64,000 bases of DNA from contig NZ_CP031415.1 of NCBI RefSeq assembly GCF_003367315.1, positions 2,044,001 through 2,108,000 on the forward strand. The letters are read 5' to 3'. The notes beneath the pieces are model-generated. The model was given only the letters and a program-made list of their open reading frames with translations, was not told the origin of the DNA and did not search any database. The stretch is from Saccharospirillum mangrovi (GTDB taxonomy: Bacteria > Pseudomonadota > Gammaproteobacteria > Pseudomonadales > Natronospirillaceae). The translations under genes were made by a program, and so were the position numbers. Positions 45,529 to 56,792 of this stretch are shown one piece after another. How positions within the stretch are numbered: position 1 is the first letter of the stretch; every line of letters starts with the position of its first letter.

Positions 45529-47751
45529 TCAGTCTTCCAATGTCACGGCATAACCAAGTTGTCCGACCGCTGCGCTGAAACCGGGATACGCCCCGAGCAC
45601 TCGGCCGGCATTACGAATAATGACGGGTCGTCGCGTTACCTGGGCTGCGACCATAAACGCCAACGCGACCCTGGGGTCGCCGGCGCAATCGACAATGCCA
45701 CCATCCAATGGCTGGCCGACCCGACCGCGGACTCTAACGTCCTCATCGGTCACTTCGATGTCAGCGCCCAACAACCGCAGCCCTTCGAGCATGCGCGTCA
45801 GTCGGTCGCTTTCTTTAAAGCGCAATTCGCCCAAACCGGCGAAACAGCTCTCGCCGTCTGCCAGCGCGGCCAGGACGAACAACAGTGGGAACTCGTCTAT
45901 GGTTCGGCCGCTGAGGTGGGTGCCGTAGCTGCCCCCTTTGAGCGGCGCGCATCTTACCCGAAGATCGGCGACAGGTTCACCCCCCTGGTCACGAATATTG
46001 CTCATGACCACCGAGCCACCCATGTCTTTCAGAATGTCCAGAAAGCCCAAACGGCTGGGATTCACGCCCACAGAGGTCAATGTCAGATCGGAACCCGGTA
46101 CCAGGGTCGCGGCGGCAAGGTGCACCGCTGCCAGTGAAAAATCCCCTGGTACGTCCAGATTCAGCGGCGGCAATTGCGATGCCGGCGCAAACACCAGAGC
46201 GTTGCCGCGGCTTTCCAGACGGCAGCCCAACTCCGCCAACAAACGTTCGGTGTGATCGCGACTGGGCGCCGGCTCGGTCAGTCGCACCGGCACACCGGCA
46301 CACAGCGCCGCCAGCAAAATAGCCGACTTCACTTGTGCACTCGCCATCGGCAGATCGTAATCCAGTGGCTGCCACTGCTGGCCGGGCTGAATCAAAATGG
46401 GGGCGGTGCCGCTCGCCGTCAGCTCCAGGTGCGCGCCGAGTTCTGCCAGCGGCACTTGCAACCGCGCCATGGGTCGTTGATTCAACGACGCATCGCCAAT
46501 CAATTCGCTGGCGAACGGCTGCGCCGACAGTACGCCAGCCAACAACCGCATCGAAGTAGCCGACTGGCCCAGGTACAGCGGACTGTCGGGCGCTTGCAAA
46601 CCCGTCAATCCACGACCTTGAACGCGAATTTCGCCGTCATCCGCTTCGTCGATCACCACGCCCAGTTTGCGCAGCGCTTCCAGCGTGGTGCGATTGTCAT
46701 CGTTTTCACCAAAGCCGCGAATGTGGCTATCGCCCTCAGCCAACGCCGCCAGAATGACCGCCCGATGCGAAATAGATCGGTCACCCGGCACAGCTAAAGT
46801 GCCCTGCAACCCGGCCGGTGCCGGGGCAACAATCAGGTTGCGGCGCGTATCGTCGCTGTGTCGCTGACGGCTTTGCAGGATCTGCGTGAAGTAGTCGCGT
46901 GCTGACTTGGCGCGGCCGAATACATCCAGCAAGGTTTTACCCTCGCCACGCTCAATGGCGCCGGCCAGGTTTTCCAGGTCCGACTGAAAGCGCCGCAGCA
47001 CGCCCAAGGTGGCGTCTCGATTGGCCAGAAAGACGTCGTGCCACATGGTCGGATCGGACGCGGCAATGCGGGTGAAATCGCGGAAACCGCCGGCGGCATA
47101 GCGGAAAATCTCGCGGTTATCCGATTCCCGCGCCAACGTATCCACCAGAGAAAACGCCAACAGATGCGGTAAATGACTGGTCGCGGCCAACACTTCATCG
47201 TGGCGCGCCACCGACATGCTGACCACTTCCGCGCCCACCGCTTGCCACAAGCGAGTCAACAGCGCCACCGCCGCCGGATCGGACGATGGCAACGGCGTCA
47301 GAATCAATAAATGACGATCGAACAAATCCGCCTTGGCAGCATCAACGCCGGATCGTTCCGCACCAGCAATCGGATGGCCGGGTACGAAGCCCGCAGGCAA
47401 GTCGTCACCAAAAACCTCGCGGGCGGCGTCCACCACGCGACCTTTGACGCTGCCCACATCGGAAATCACAGTGTCGGCTCGCAAATACGGCTGCAGCGAA
47501 CGCAGCACCGAACCCATAGCCAGCACCGGTACAGCCAGCAGTAAGACATCGAACTCAGGCACTGTCTCGATCGAATCGACCCGAGCGTCGATGATGCCCA
47601 ATTCCAACGCCCGCTCGGCCACACCGGGCTGTGCGTCCATGCCAAACACCTGGGCAGAACGCGACAGGCGCAGCGCCTTGGCAAAGGAAGCGCCGATCAG
47701 TCCCAGGCCGACAATGAGTACTCGAGGCAGGGCTGACGTCGCTTGAGTCAT
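45529..47751 (-). CDS. tyrA-aroA: Fused prephenate dehydrogenase / EPSP synthase
   Basis: A 740-residue two-enzyme protein for aromatic amino acid synthesis. Residues 1-290 are an NAD-dependent prephenate dehydrogenase ([17 protein letters not shown], 12-28; [11 protein letters not shown] near 128). Residues 305-740 are 5-enolpyruvylshikimate-3-phosphate synthase ([11 protein letters not shown] near 325, [14 protein letters not shown] near 650). The same fusion is found in Pseudomonas and relatives. It overlaps hisC by 4 bp (ATGA). Confidence 0.96.
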   Translation of the reverse strand: MTQATSALPRVLIVGLGLIGASFAKALRLSRSAQVFGMDAQPGVAERALELGIIDARVDSIETVPEFDVLLLAVPVLAMGSVLRSLQPYLRADTVISDVGSVKGRVVDAAREVFGDDLPAGFVPGHPIAGAERSGVDAAKADLFDRHLLILTPLPSSDPAAVALLTRLWQAVGAEVVSMSVARHDEVLAATSHLPHLLAFSLVDTLARESDNREIFRYAAGGFRDFTRIAASDPTMWHDVFLANRDATLGVLRRFQSDLENLAGAIERGEGKTLLDVFGRAKSARDYFTQILQSRQRHSDDTRRNLIVAPAPAGLQGTLAVPGDRSISHRAVILAALAEGDSHIRGFGENDDNRTTLEALRKLGVVIDEADDGEIRVQGRGLTGLQAPDSPLYLGQSATSMRLLAGVLSAQPFASELIGDASLNQRPMARLQVPLAELGAHLELTASGTAPILIQPGQQWQPLDYDLPMASAQVKSAILLAALCAGVPVRLTEPAPSRDHTERLLAELGCRLESRGNALVFAPASQLPPLNLDVPGDFSLAAVHLAAATLVPGSDLTLTSVGVNPSRLGFLDILKDMGGSVVMSNIRDQGGEPVADLRVRCAPLKGGSYGTHLSGRTIDEFPLLFVLAALADGESCFAGLGELRFKESDRLTRMLEGLRLLGADIEVTDEDVRVRGRVGQPLDGGIVDCAGDPRVALAFMVAAQVTRRPVIIRNAGRVLGAYPGFSAAVGQLGYAVTLED

Positions 47752-48851
47752 GACACCAACTCGGCTTCCAAAGCCGTCAAAAAGCGCTGGTTTTCCGCTT
47801 CCAGACCGATGGATATGCGCAGGTATTCCGGCATGTCGTAGCTGGCTAACGGCCGAACAATCACACCCGCTCGCAACAGCGCTTGATGAATCGCCCCGGC
47901 ACGCGCGCCCAGATGCACGGACACGAAATTGGTCACCGACGGAATCGTTTCCAACTCCAGCCGCTTAAACGCGCTGGTCAGTTGCTCGTAGCCCGCTGCG
48001 TTAACGGCCAGTGATTCCTGCAACCGAGCGGTATCCGCCAGCGCCGTTTCGGCTGCGACCAATGCCAGCGAATTCAGATTGAACGGCTGCCGAACGCGAT
48101 TGAGGATGTCGGTAATCTCAGCGTTAGCAACGCCATAACCGACCCGCAGACCGGCCAGTCCATAAGCCTTGGAGAAGGTGCGCGTCACAATCAGGTTGGG
48201 ATAGCGCCGCTGCAACTTGAAACCGTTGGGGTAGTTTTCCTGATCGACGTATTCGGCATAGGCCTCATCCAACACCACCAGCACGTTTTCCGGCACAGCG
48301 GTCATAAAGGCTTTGAGTTCGCCTTTGCTCAGCCAGGTTCCGGTCGGGTTGTTGGGGTTGGCGATAAACACCAGGCGGGTGCGCTCGGTCAGGGCGTCGG
48401 CCATGGCATCGAGATCGTGGCCCCAATCGCGCGATGGCACGACCACAGGCTTGGCACCGGCCGCCTGAACCACCAATGGATAAACAGCAAAGGCGTATTG
48501 GCTCATTACCGCTTCATCGCCCGGACCCAAAAACGCCTTGGCAAGCAGCTCAAACAATTCATTGGAACCGCAGCCGAGAGTCAGCTGGTTCATGTCCAGG
48601 CCGTGGCGCTCAGCCAGCGCTTGTTTCAGCCGGAAGCCGTTGCCATCCGGATAGCGGGCAATGTCTGGTAAGGCGCGATGAATGGCGTCCTGGACGCGGG
48701 GTGACAAACCCAACGGGCTTTCGTTACTGGCCAGCTTGATGACGTCGCTGACGCCCAGCTCGCGCTTGAGTTCGTCGATCGGTTTACCGGGTTCGTACGG
48801 CTTGAGGGTCTGAATGCCGGCCGCCGCCAAAGCCCTGTAATCGCAACTCAT
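47748..48851 (-). CDS. hisC: Histidinol-phosphate aminotransferase
   Basis: A PLP-dependent class I/II aminotransferase (367 residues). NPNNPTGTW near 166, DEAYAEY near 194 and the PLP-lysine motif TRTFSKAYGLAGLRVGY near 221-237 are present. Placed between pheA and tyrA, it may mainly act on aromatic substrates (phenylpyruvate, 4-hydroxyphenylpyruvate), as proposed for HisC2 in Pseudomonas. Confidence 0.94.
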   Translation of the reverse strand: MSCDYRALAAAGIQTLKPYEPGKPIDELKRELGVSDVIKLASNESPLGLSPRVQDAIHRALPDIARYPDGNGFRLKQALAERHGLDMNQLTLGCGSNELFELLAKAFLGPGDEAVMSQYAFAVYPLVVQAAGAKPVVVPSRDWGHDLDAMADALTERTRLVFIANPNNPTGTWLSKGELKAFMTAVPENVLVVLDEAYAEYVDQENYPNGFKLQRRYPNLIVTRTFSKAYGLAGLRVGYGVANAEITDILNRVRQPFNLNSLALVAAETALADTARLQESLAVNAAGYEQLTSAFKRLELETIPSVTNFVSVHLGARAGAIHQALLRAGVIVRPLASYDMPEYLRISIGLEAENQRFLTALEAELVS

Positions 48852-48869
48852 GCTGACTGTCCTGGGCGC

Positions 48870-49985
48870 TTAGAGCACCGCTTTGGGATAAGAACCAAGC
48901 AGCTTGACTTCCACCGCCTTGGTACGAATGTCCACCAACGCCTGCTGCACGTTGGCATCCTGCAGGTGACCGGCAAAGTCGATAAAGAAGACATAGGTCC
49001 AATTACCCGACGGCGATGGGCGAGTCTCCAACCGCGTCATATCGACGTTGTGGTCGTTAAACGGTTGCAGCAGATGGTAAAGCGCGCCCGGTTCGTTGCG
49101 CATTGATACAACGATGGAGGTCTTGTCGTCGCCAGACATACCGACGTCTTCGTTGCCGATGATCAAAAACCTCGTCGAATTATCCGGCGAATCTTCGATC
49201 TTGGTTTCCAGCACGGTCAGATCGTACAGTTCAGCCGCCATCTCGCCAGCGATGGCTGCCGAGTTCCACTCGCCGTGAACACGGCGCGCGGCTTCGGCAT
49301 TGGAGTTCACCGCTACACGTTCGGCCATTGGCAAATGGGCGTCCAGCCATTTACGACATTGCGCCAGCGACTGCTGATGACTGTAGATGCGAGAAATTTT
49401 TCCCGGCTGCGTATTCGGCCCCACCATCAAATGATGGTGAATGCGCAACTCAACTTCGCCGCAGATGCGCAGACCGGAATTGATAAAACTATCCAGCGTA
49501 TGATTCACCACGCCTTCGGTGGAATTCTCCACCGGCACGACGCCGTATTTGCAGGCGCCGGCTTCGACTTCGCGGAACACTTCATCAATAGCCGGCATCG
49601 GCTTGGTTTTCACCCACTGACCAAAATGCTTGACCGCCGCTTGCTGAGTAAAGGTGCCTTCCGGGCCGAGATAGGCCACTTCCAGCGGTTTTTCCAACGC
49701 CAGACAGGCCGACATGATTTCGCGGAACAACCGCGCCATGTCTTCGTTGCCGAGCGGGCCTGTGTTGCGTTCCATCACTCGGGTCAGCACTTGTGCTTCG
49801 CGTTCAGGTCTATAAAACACCGCGTCCGGTGATTCTTTGAGTTTGACTTCGGCGACCTTCAACGCGCACTGGGCGCGCGCTGAAATGCGCTCAAGAATTT
49901 CGCTGTCGAGTTGATCGATGCGCTCACGCAGCGCGTTCAGATCGAGCCCGTCGAGCGGGTCTGGAGTGGAGTCCTGATCAGCCAT
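48870..49985 (-). CDS. pheA: Chorismate mutase / prephenate dehydratase
   Basis: A 371-residue P-protein for phenylalanine synthesis: chorismate mutase (about 15-100; LRERIDQLDSEILERISAR), prephenate dehydratase (about 105-280; VAYLGPEGTFTQQA, ENSTEGVVNHTLD) and a C-terminal ACT domain (NEPGALYHLLQPF and FFIDFAGH) for feedback by phenylalanine. Start overlaps the serC stop by 8 bp. Confidence 0.96.
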   Translation of the reverse strand: MADQDSTPDPLDGLDLNALRERIDQLDSEILERISARAQCALKVAEVKLKESPDAVFYRPEREAQVLTRVMERNTGPLGNEDMARLFREIMSACLALEKPLEVAYLGPEGTFTQQAAVKHFGQWVKTKPMPAIDEVFREVEAGACKYGVVPVENSTEGVVNHTLDSFINSGLRICGEVELRIHHHLMVGPNTQPGKISRIYSHQQSLAQCRKWLDAHLPMAERVAVNSNAEAARRVHGEWNSAAIAGEMAAELYDLTVLETKIEDSPDNSTRFLIIGNEDVGMSGDDKTSIVVSMRNEPGALYHLLQPFNDHNVDMTRLETRPSPSGNWTYVFFIDFAGHLQDANVQQALVDIRTKAVEVKLLGSYPKAVL

Positions 49986-51060
49986 GGCGTTGTTCGAAAT
50001 CCTTCATGAAATCCACCAGCGCCTGCACACCCGCCAACGGCATGGCGTTGTAAATGCTGGCCCGCATGCCACCCACACTGCGGTGACCCTGAAGATTATA
50101 AAGACCGGCCGCCGACGCTTCGCTGAGGAAAACTTCGTTCAACGTTTCGTCCGCCAGAATAAACGGAATATTCATGCGCGAACGATGCTCTACGGCAATC
50201 GGATTGCGATAAAAACCGCTGTCGTCGATGGTGCGATACAGCAACGCCGATTTTTGCGCATTGAGCGCTGCCATCGCCGAAGGTCCGCCCTGCTGTTCCA
50301 GCCAGTCGAACACCAGACCGGCCAGATAAACTGCAAAGGTCGGTGGCGTGTTAACCATCGAACCGGCCTCGGCCTGATTGGCGTAGTTCAGTAGCGTCGG
50401 TGTGCCCGGCAATGCCTTGCCCAGCAAAGATTTGCGCACGATGACCAGCGTCAAACCTGCCGGACCAATGTTTTTCTGCGCACCGGCGTAGATCAGACCG
50501 TAGTCAGAGACCTGAATGGGTTTGGACAGAATGCAGGACGACATGTCCGCAACCAGCGGTACATCACCGCTGCTGGGAACGTAATCGAATTCGACGCCGC
50601 CAATGGTTTCATTGGGTGTGAAATGCAGATAAGCCGCGCTCGGGTCGACTTCAAACTCATTCGCCCGAACGGCGCGGCGATACTGCTCGGCTTCGGTCGA
50701 GGCGAGCACGCGCGCCTCACCATAGCGCGCCGCTTCTTTGACCGCCTTGGACGACCAGGTGCCGGTATCCAGAAAGGTCGCCGCGCCGCCCGCACCGAGC
50801 AGATTCATTGGGATGGCCGAAAACTGCAACGTGGCACCGCCTTGCAGAAACAAAACAGCGTAGTCGTCTGGTACTTCCAGCAGCTGACGCAATTTGGCTT
50901 CGGCATGTTCAGAGACCGCCACAAACTCGTCGGATCGGTGCGACAGCTCCATGACCGACATACCCAAACCATGCCAATCAGGCAGTTCTGCCTGCGCCTG
51001 TTCCATCACCGGCGTTGGCAACATGGCCGGGCCGGAGCAGAAATTGTATCCGCGCGTCAT
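49978..51060 (-). CDS. serC: Phosphoserine aminotransferase
   Basis: A class V PLP aminotransferase (360 residues) in serine and pyridoxal phosphate synthesis. It starts with NFCSGPAMLPTPV and has the HFTPNETIGG substrate motif near 145 and the PLP-lysine region YAGAQKNIGPAG near 191-202. It lies 33 bp after gyrA and opens the serC-pheA-hisC-tyrA/aroA-cmk run. Confidence 0.96.
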   Translation of the reverse strand: MTRGYNFCSGPAMLPTPVMEQAQAELPDWHGLGMSVMELSHRSDEFVAVSEHAEAKLRQLLEVPDDYAVLFLQGGATLQFSAIPMNLLGAGGAATFLDTGTWSSKAVKEAARYGEARVLASTEAEQYRRAVRANEFEVDPSAAYLHFTPNETIGGVEFDYVPSSGDVPLVADMSSCILSKPIQVSDYGLIYAGAQKNIGPAGLTLVIVRKSLLGKALPGTPTLLNYANQAEAGSMVNTPPTFAVYLAGLVFDWLEQQGGPSAMAALNAQKSALLYRTIDDSGFYRNPIAVEHRSRMNIPFILADETLNEVFLSEASAAGLYNLQGHRSVGGMRASIYNAMPLAGVQALVDFMKDFEQRHG

Positions 51061-51093
51061 GGTGCGCCGCTCTCCTACAAAAAGTTCTTTGCC

Positions 51094-53790
51094 TCAGTCT
51101 TCGGTTTCGTCTTCGTCGTTCTCAGCGTCGTCTTCGAAATCGTCGTCATCATCGACGACGTCTTCGTCATCCGACTCGTCCGCATCCGGTTGGCCCGGCG
51201 CGGCCGGTGCCGGGCGTTCGGCGTCCGGTTTGTCGGCCACATCCAGTACCGATTCGTCTTCGTCCGGCTCTTCGATGCGCTCAATACTGACCAGACGTTC
51301 GTCATCCGCCAGGCGAATCAATTTAACGCCCTGAGTGTTGCGCGACAGCACGGAAATGCCTTCCACCGATGTCCGCACCAGGGTGCCTTGATCGCTGATC
51401 AGCATCACTTCGTCGCCCTCAAATACCTGCTTGGCGCCAACCAACGGACCGTTACGATCGTTGGTCACCATGGCGATCACGCCCTGGGTACCTCGGCCTT
51501 TGGTCGGGAATTCATCAACCGCCGTGCGCTTGCCGAAGCCACGTTCAGAAGCGGTCAGAATGGTGCCGTTTTCCTGCGGGATGATCAGCGAAATAACCGA
51601 CTGGTCGTCCTGCAATTTAATGCCGCGCACACCGCGTGCGGTCCGACCCATCGGACGGACGTGGTTTTCATCGAAACGCACCACCTTGCCGGCGTTCGAC
51701 AACAGCATGACTTCGCGCTGGCTGTCGGTCAGGGCGACGCCCACCAGGCGGTCGCCGTCGTCCAGCGACAACGCAATCAAGCCGGCAGAGCGTGGACGCG
51801 AGAAAGCATCCAACGACGTTTTCTTCACCGTGCCGTTAGCGGTCGCCATAAAGATAAACAAATCCGGGTTGTATTCGCGGATCGGCAAAATGGCGGTGAC
51901 TCGCTCTTCCGCTTCCAACGGCAGCAAATTCACCATCGGTCGGCCACGGGCGTTGCGGCTGGCCTGTGGAATCTCAAACACACGCAACCAATAAACTTTG
52001 CCGCGATTACTGAAACACAGCACGGTGTCGTGACTGCTGGCGACCAACAGATGTTCGATAAAATCGTCATCTTTCAATGCCGACGCCGAACGGCCTTTGC
52101 CGCCGCGACGCTGAGCTTCGTAATCGGTCAGCGGCTGCGTCTTGGCGTAACCGCCGTGGGAGATGGTGACCACCATGTCTTCTTCGGTGATCAGGTCTTC
52201 CATCGACAGGTCGAGACGGCTGGCAATGATTTCAGTTTTACGGGCATCGCCGTATTGATCTTTGATGGTCAGCAGTTCTTCGCGGATCACTTCCATCAAC
52301 CGCTCGTAGCTGCCCAGAATGCGCAGGAACTCGCCGATGTCGTCGATAATCTGCTTGTACTCACCGATCAGTTTTTCGTGTTCCAGACCGGTCAGTTTTT
52401 GCAGACGCATGTCGAGAATCTGCTGTGCCTGTTCCGGTGACAGGAGGTAGCGCTCATCGCGTACGCCGTAGGCTTCGTCCAGGTCTTCCGGGCGGGAAAT
52501 GTCGGCACCAGCGCGTTCCAACATGGCCGCGACATCACCCAGCTCCCAGCTTTGCGCCAACATGCGTTCTTTGGCTTCGGCACCGGTTGCTGACGAACGG
52601 ATCAACTCGATCATCTTGTCGATGTTGGCCAACGCAATCGCCAGACCTTCCAGGATATGACCGCGCTGACGTGCCTTGCGCAGATCAAATACCGTCCGGC
52701 GTGTCACCACTTCGCGGCGGTGACGGATAAAGGCGTCGAGCAATTCTTTCAGGTTCAGCACTTTGGGCTGGCCGTCGACCAGCGCCACCGTATTGATGCC
52801 GAACACTTGCTCCAACTGCGTTTGGGCGTAGAGGTTGTTCAGCACCACATCGCCGGATTCGCCGCGCTTCATTTCGATGGCGATGCGCAGACCGTCTTTG
52901 TCGGACTCGTCGCGCAGTTCGGAGATGCCTTCGATCTTCTTCTCTTTAACCAGCTCGGCGATCTTCTCGATCAACCGCGCCTTGTTCACCTGATAAGGAA
53001 TTTCGTGAACGATGATCGACTCGCGGCCGGTCTTGGCATCGACCAATACTTCGGCTTTGGCACGGGTATAAATGCGGCCACGGCCGGTGCGGTAGGCTTC
53101 AACAATGCCTTTGCGACCGTTGATGATGCCGCCAGTTGGGAAGTCCGGGCCTGGGATGTATTCCATCAGATCGTCGATGGTCAGATCCGGGTTGTCGATC
53201 AACGCCAGACAGCCGTCGATCACTTCGTTCATGTTGTGCGGCGGAATGTTGGTCGCCATACCGACGGCAATACCGGAGGCGCCGTTGATCAGCAGGTTCG
53301 GCACCTTGGTCGGCAGCACATCGGGAATCAGTTCGGTGCCGTCGTAGTTTTCGACGTAATCGACGGTCTCTTTTTCCAGATCCGCCAGCAGTTCGTGCGC
53401 CAGCTTCTGCATGCGGATTTCGGTGTAACGCATGGCCGCAGCGGAGTCGCCGTCGATGGAACCGAAGTTGCCCTGACCGTCGACCAGGGTGTAACGCATG
53501 TTAAAGGGCTGAGCCAGACGAACGATGGTGTCGTACACCGCTGAGTCGCCGTGCGGGTGGTATTTACCGATAACGTCACCGACCACACGAGCGGACTTTT
53601 TATAGGCTTTGTTCCAGTCGTTACCCAGCACATTCATGGCGAACAAAACGCGCCGGTGCACTGGTTTCAGTCCATCGCGCACGTCCGGCAAGGCGCGGCC
53701 GACGATGACGCTCATGGCGTAGTCGAGATAGGACTGTTTGAGCTCCTCCTCAATGTTCACCTGGAGGATTTCTTTGGCTAGCTCACCCAT
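51094..53790 (-). CDS. gyrA: DNA gyrase subunit A
   Basis: Cuts and rejoins DNA in gyrase. The ATG at 53790 gives an 898-residue protein starting [12 protein letters not shown]; an ATG 24 codons upstream adds unconserved residues. The quinolone-resistance region reads [10 protein letters not shown], with Ser and Asp at the positions equivalent to E. coli 83 and 87, so it is of the sensitive type. RYTEIR contains the catalytic Tyr. The GyrA box QRRGGKG is present. The protein ends in about 55 mostly acidic residues. Confidence 0.97.
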   Translation of the reverse strand: MGELAKEILQVNIEEELKQSYLDYAMSVIVGRALPDVRDGLKPVHRRVLFAMNVLGNDWNKAYKKSARVVGDVIGKYHPHGDSAVYDTIVRLAQPFNMRYTLVDGQGNFGSIDGDSAAAMRYTEIRMQKLAHELLADLEKETVDYVENYDGTELIPDVLPTKVPNLLINGASGIAVGMATNIPPHNMNEVIDGCLALIDNPDLTIDDLMEYIPGPDFPTGGIINGRKGIVEAYRTGRGRIYTRAKAEVLVDAKTGRESIIVHEIPYQVNKARLIEKIAELVKEKKIEGISELRDESDKDGLRIAIEMKRGESGDVVLNNLYAQTQLEQVFGINTVALVDGQPKVLNLKELLDAFIRHRREVVTRRTVFDLRKARQRGHILEGLAIALANIDKMIELIRSSATGAEAKERMLAQSWELGDVAAMLERAGADISRPEDLDEAYGVRDERYLLSPEQAQQILDMRLQKLTGLEHEKLIGEYKQIIDDIGEFLRILGSYERLMEVIREELLTIKDQYGDARKTEIIASRLDLSMEDLITEEDMVVTISHGGYAKTQPLTDYEAQRRGGKGRSASALKDDDFIEHLLVASSHDTVLCFSNRGKVYWLRVFEIPQASRNARGRPMVNLLPLEAEERVTAILPIREYNPDLFIFMATANGTVKKTSLDAFSRPRSAGLIALSLDDGDRLVGVALTDSQREVMLLSNAGKVVRFDENHVRPMGRTARGVRGIKLQDDQSVISLIIPQENGTILTASERGFGKRTAVDEFPTKGRGTQGVIAMVTNDRNGPLVGAKQVFEGDEVMLISDQGTLVRTSVEGISVLSRNTQGVKLIRLADDERLVSIERIEEPDEDESVLDVADKPDAERPAPAAPGQPDADESDDEDVVDDDDDFEDDAENDEDETED

Positions 53791-54023
53791 GCGGTACGGT
53801 ATCCTTAGCGGTTCAGTGAGACGCAGTATGAAGGCTGATTTCGGGGCCTGAGCCCGCCTCAAAACGCGACGTACAATGGCGCGAAATCATACCACAAATC
53901 AATGAGATAGATATAACCGATCACCCCCGCAGGCGGTCAGCGCGCTGGTGATCGGAGGCTCAAATCACTAGAATGTGCGCACCCGGCCGACCGGTCGTTC
54001 ACGAATCCAACAGAAGGGACGCC

Positions 54024-55343
54024 ATGCAACGCATCGACACCCTGATCCACGCCCACTGGATCATCCCCGTCAACCCGCAACGCGATGTCCTGGTGGACCA
54101 CAGCCTGGCCATCAAAGACGGCATCATCGAAGCCATTCTGCCGACCGATCAGGCCAAAGCGCAGTACCAGGCGGACGACACCGTCGAATTAGGTGAAAGC
54201 GCGCTGATTCCCGGCTTCATCAACACCCACGGCCACGCCGCCATGGCGCTGTTCCGCGGCATGGGCGACGACCTCGAGCTGATGACCTGGCTCAACGATC
54301 ACATCTGGCCGGCCGAAGGCGCCTGGGTTGGTGATGAATTCGTTGCCGACGGCACCGAACTTGCCATTGCCGAAATGCTGCGCTCCGGCACCACCACCTT
54401 TGCCGACAACTACTTCTTCCCGGCTGCGGCCGCTGAAGTCACCGAACGCGCCGGCGTGCGCGCTCAGTTTTCGTTCTCGGTCATCGACTTCCCGACCAAC
54501 TGGGCCAAGACCGCCGATGAGCACATCGACCTGGGTATGGAACTGGTCAAACGCTACAAGGGCCACAGCCACATCAAGATGATGTTCGGTCCACACGCGC
54601 CCTACACCGTCTCCGATGAGCCGATGATCCGCATCCGCGATCTGGCCAAAGAACACGACCTGATGATTCAGATGCACGTCCATGAAACCCAGACCGAAGT
54701 GGACGGTGAAATCGAAAAGCGCGGCGGTCGCCCGATTCGTCGCCTGAAAGACCTGGGTCTGCTCGGTCCGCAATTCCAGGCCGTGCATATGACCGCGCTG
54801 AACGAAGAAGACATCCAAGACATCGCCCAGACTGGCACCCACGTCGTGCACTGCCCGGAATCCAACCTGAAACTGGCCAGCGGCTTCTGCCCGGTCGATC
54901 AGTTGCAGAAACTCGGCGTCAATGTCGCTCTGGGCACCGATGGCGCGGCCAGCAACAACGATCTGGACATGATGGGTGAGATGCGCACCGCCGCCATTCT
55001 GGCGAAAGCCGTCGGTCAGCGCGCCACCGCCCTGCCCGCCATGGAAGCCCTGGCAATGGCAACGCTGAACGGCGCTCGCGCCATGGGTTGGGAGCAGGAA
55101 ATCGGCAGTCTGGAAGTGGGCAAGCGCGCCGACATTACCGCCGTACGTCTGGACGACCTTGAAAGCCAGCCGCTGTACGACCCGGTTTCACACCTGGTGT
55201 ACGCGTCCACCCGCGATCAGGTCAGCGACGTCTGGGTCGATGGCAAACGCCTGCTCAAGCAACGCCAACTGACCACGCTGGACCGCGACGCCATCATCGC
55301 CAAAGCGAAACAGTGGCAGGCGCGCATCACCAACACCCAATAA
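54024..55343 (+). CDS. mtaD: TRZ/ATZ family deaminase (methylthioadenosine/SAH deaminase-like)
   Basis: A 439-residue amidohydrolase likely to deaminate 5'-methylthioadenosine or S-adenosylhomocysteine. Metal ligands are visible in NTHGHAAM near 66, MHVHETQTE near 214, the HMTA region and LGTDGAASNND near 300. The ATG at 54024 follows AGAAGGGA; an upstream ATG in the same frame lacks similarity. The gene precedes ubiG-mupP-yciK as in Pseudomonas. Confidence 0.88.
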   Translation: MQRIDTLIHAHWIIPVNPQRDVLVDHSLAIKDGIIEAILPTDQAKAQYQADDTVELGESALIPGFINTHGHAAMALFRGMGDDLELMTWLNDHIWPAEGAWVGDEFVADGTELAIAEMLRSGTTTFADNYFFPAAAAEVTERAGVRAQFSFSVIDFPTNWAKTADEHIDLGMELVKRYKGHSHIKMMFGPHAPYTVSDEPMIRIRDLAKEHDLMIQMHVHETQTEVDGEIEKRGGRPIRRLKDLGLLGPQFQAVHMTALNEEDIQDIAQTGTHVVHCPESNLKLASGFCPVDQLQKLGVNVALGTDGAASNNDLDMMGEMRTAAILAKAVGQRATALPAMEALAMATLNGARAMGWEQEIGSLEVGKRADITAVRLDDLESQPLYDPVSHLVYASTRDQVSDVWVDGKRLLKQRQLTTLDRDAIIAKAKQWQARITNTQ

Positions 55344-55350
55344 GACCCCA

Positions 55351-55387
55351 AGCCGGCCGACGCTGAAAACGTCGCCGGCTTTTTTAT
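55351..55387 (+). terminator. Terminator after the deaminase gene
   Basis: AAGCCGGC-cGACG-ctgaaaa-CGTC-GCCGGCTTTTTTA; long stem and T-run between the deaminase and ubiG. Confidence 0.88.
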
Positions 55388-55410
55388 TTCCCGACGCTCG
55401 AGGCAACACC

Positions 55411-56118
55411 GTGACCGCGAATATCGACCCGGCCGAATTGGAAAAATTCGGCGCCCTGGCCAGCCGTTGGTGGGATCCGGAATCCGAATTCAAACCGCTG
55501 CACGACATCAATCCGGCGCGTGCCGGCTACATTGACGAGCACCTCAACATTGCCGGACTGAAGGTTGTCGACATCGGTTGTGGCGGCGGCATTCTGACCG
55601 AAGCGCTGGCGCAACGCGGCGCTCAGACCACCGGCATCGACATGAGCGAAGCGCCATTAAAAGTCGCCAAGTTGCATGCCTTGGAAGCCGAATTGACCAT
55701 CGACTACCGGCAAATCACCGCCGAAGCCCTGGCCGACGAAGCCGCCGGCAGCTTCGATGTGGTCACCTGCCTGGAAATGCTGGAACACGTGCCCGATCCA
55801 TCGTCGGTGATTCAGGCGGTGGAACGTCTGCTCAAGCCCGGTGGTCGAGCGTTTTTCTCGACCATCAACCGCAACCCCAAAGCCTGGGCGATGGCGATTG
55901 TCGGCGCCGAATACATCATGCGTTTGCTGCCGCGCGGCACGCACGAATACCGCAAACTGATCCGTCCGGCCGAGCTGAACCGCTGGGCAATGGACGCCGG
56001 TCTCAAAGTCACCGGCATGCGCGGCATGCACTACAACCCGCTGACGCGCCGCACCCGCCTGAACGACGACGTGTCGGTGAACTATCTGCTCACCGCCGTT
56101 AAGCCCGTCGTCGAATGA
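55411..56118 (+). CDS. ubiG: Ubiquinone biosynthesis O-methyltransferase UbiG
   Basis: Carries out both O-methylations in ubiquinone synthesis. The 235-residue protein has ASRWWDPESEFKPLH near 13-27, SAM motif VVDIGCGGGILTEAL near 53-67 and LEMLEHVPDP near 121. It starts with GTG at 55411 with GAGG upstream. The stop overlaps the mupP start (ATGA). Confidence 0.96.
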   Translation: MTANIDPAELEKFGALASRWWDPESEFKPLHDINPARAGYIDEHLNIAGLKVVDIGCGGGILTEALAQRGAQTTGIDMSEAPLKVAKLHALEAELTIDYRQITAEALADEAAGSFDVVTCLEMLEHVPDPSSVIQAVERLLKPGGRAFFSTINRNPKAWAMAIVGAEYIMRLLPRGTHEYRKLIRPAELNRWAMDAGLKVTGMRGMHYNPLTRRTRLNDDVSVNYLLTAVKPVVE

Positions 56119-56792
56119 GTCAGCGCGCTTTGCTGTTCGATCTGGACGGCACCCTGCTCGATTCCGCCCCGGCCTTTATGACGGCGATGGACGCTTATGC
56201 CGATCAAGTCGGCCTACCGCGCCTGACCAAGCATCGCGAACACTACGCCTCGGCCGGCGCCCGCGCGGCCGTGGCGGCGATCCACAGCATTGACCGGGAC
56301 CACCCGCAGTTTCAGCAATTTCGTGAAGAGTTCCTGGCACTGTTTCTCGATACCCCGGTGTCGCTGAACCAATGGTACCCGGGCGTAAAAACACTGCTGA
56401 CGCAATTGACTGACCAACAGATTCCCTGGGGCATCGTCACCAACAAGCCGCGCCCGCACACGCTGGCGGTGCTGGAAGTGCTGCTGCCACAACAACCACC
56501 GGCGCTGGTCTGCCAGGGCGATCTGGACACCATCAAACCCGATCCGGCGATGCTGTGGGCGGCCAGCGATGCGTTGAACGTCGATCCGGCAGATTGCCTG
56601 TACGCTGGCGATCACGAACGTGACATCCAAGCCGCCAAGGCCGCCGGCATGCGCTCACTGGCCTGCACTTACGGCTATCTGCACGTCGATGACGACCCCA
56701 AACAATGGCAGGCCGATGATTTGGCCGAGACCGCGCACCAACTCACTGAAAAGGCTTTGCAATGGCTGACGCCCACACTTCAACCCAACTGA
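56115..56792 (+). CDS. mupP: N-acetylmuramic acid 6-phosphate phosphatase MupP-like
   Basis: A 225-residue HAD phosphatase: DLDGTLLDSAPAF (motif I, residues 10-22), VTNKPRPHT (motif II region) and GDHERDIQAAKAAGM (motif IV). By sequence alone it could be called phosphoglycolate phosphatase. The position between ubiG and yciK is that of Pseudomonas MupP, which feeds the anabolic peptidoglycan-recycling path with AmgK and MurU. Those partners are not in this window. Confidence 0.82.
   Translation: MSQRALLFDLDGTLLDSAPAFMTAMDAYADQVGLPRLTKHREHYASAGARAAVAAIHSIDRDHPQFQQFREEFLALFLDTPVSLNQWYPGVKTLLTQLTDQQIPWGIVTNKPRPHTLAVLEVLLPQQPPALVCQGDLDTIKPDPAMLWAASDALNVDPADCLYAGDHERDIQAAKAAGMRSLACTYGYLHVDDDPKQWQADDLAETAHQLTEKALQWLTPTLQPN

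Noticed and set aside
50623-52440. Plus-strand open frame of 605 codons
   Set aside because: Antisense of the 3' half of gyrA and the start of serC; composition is that of a shadow frame (rich in Gln, His, Arg and Phe).
53520-53560. Quinolone-resistance changes in gyrA
   Set aside because: The residues at the positions of Ser83 and Asp87 are unchanged.
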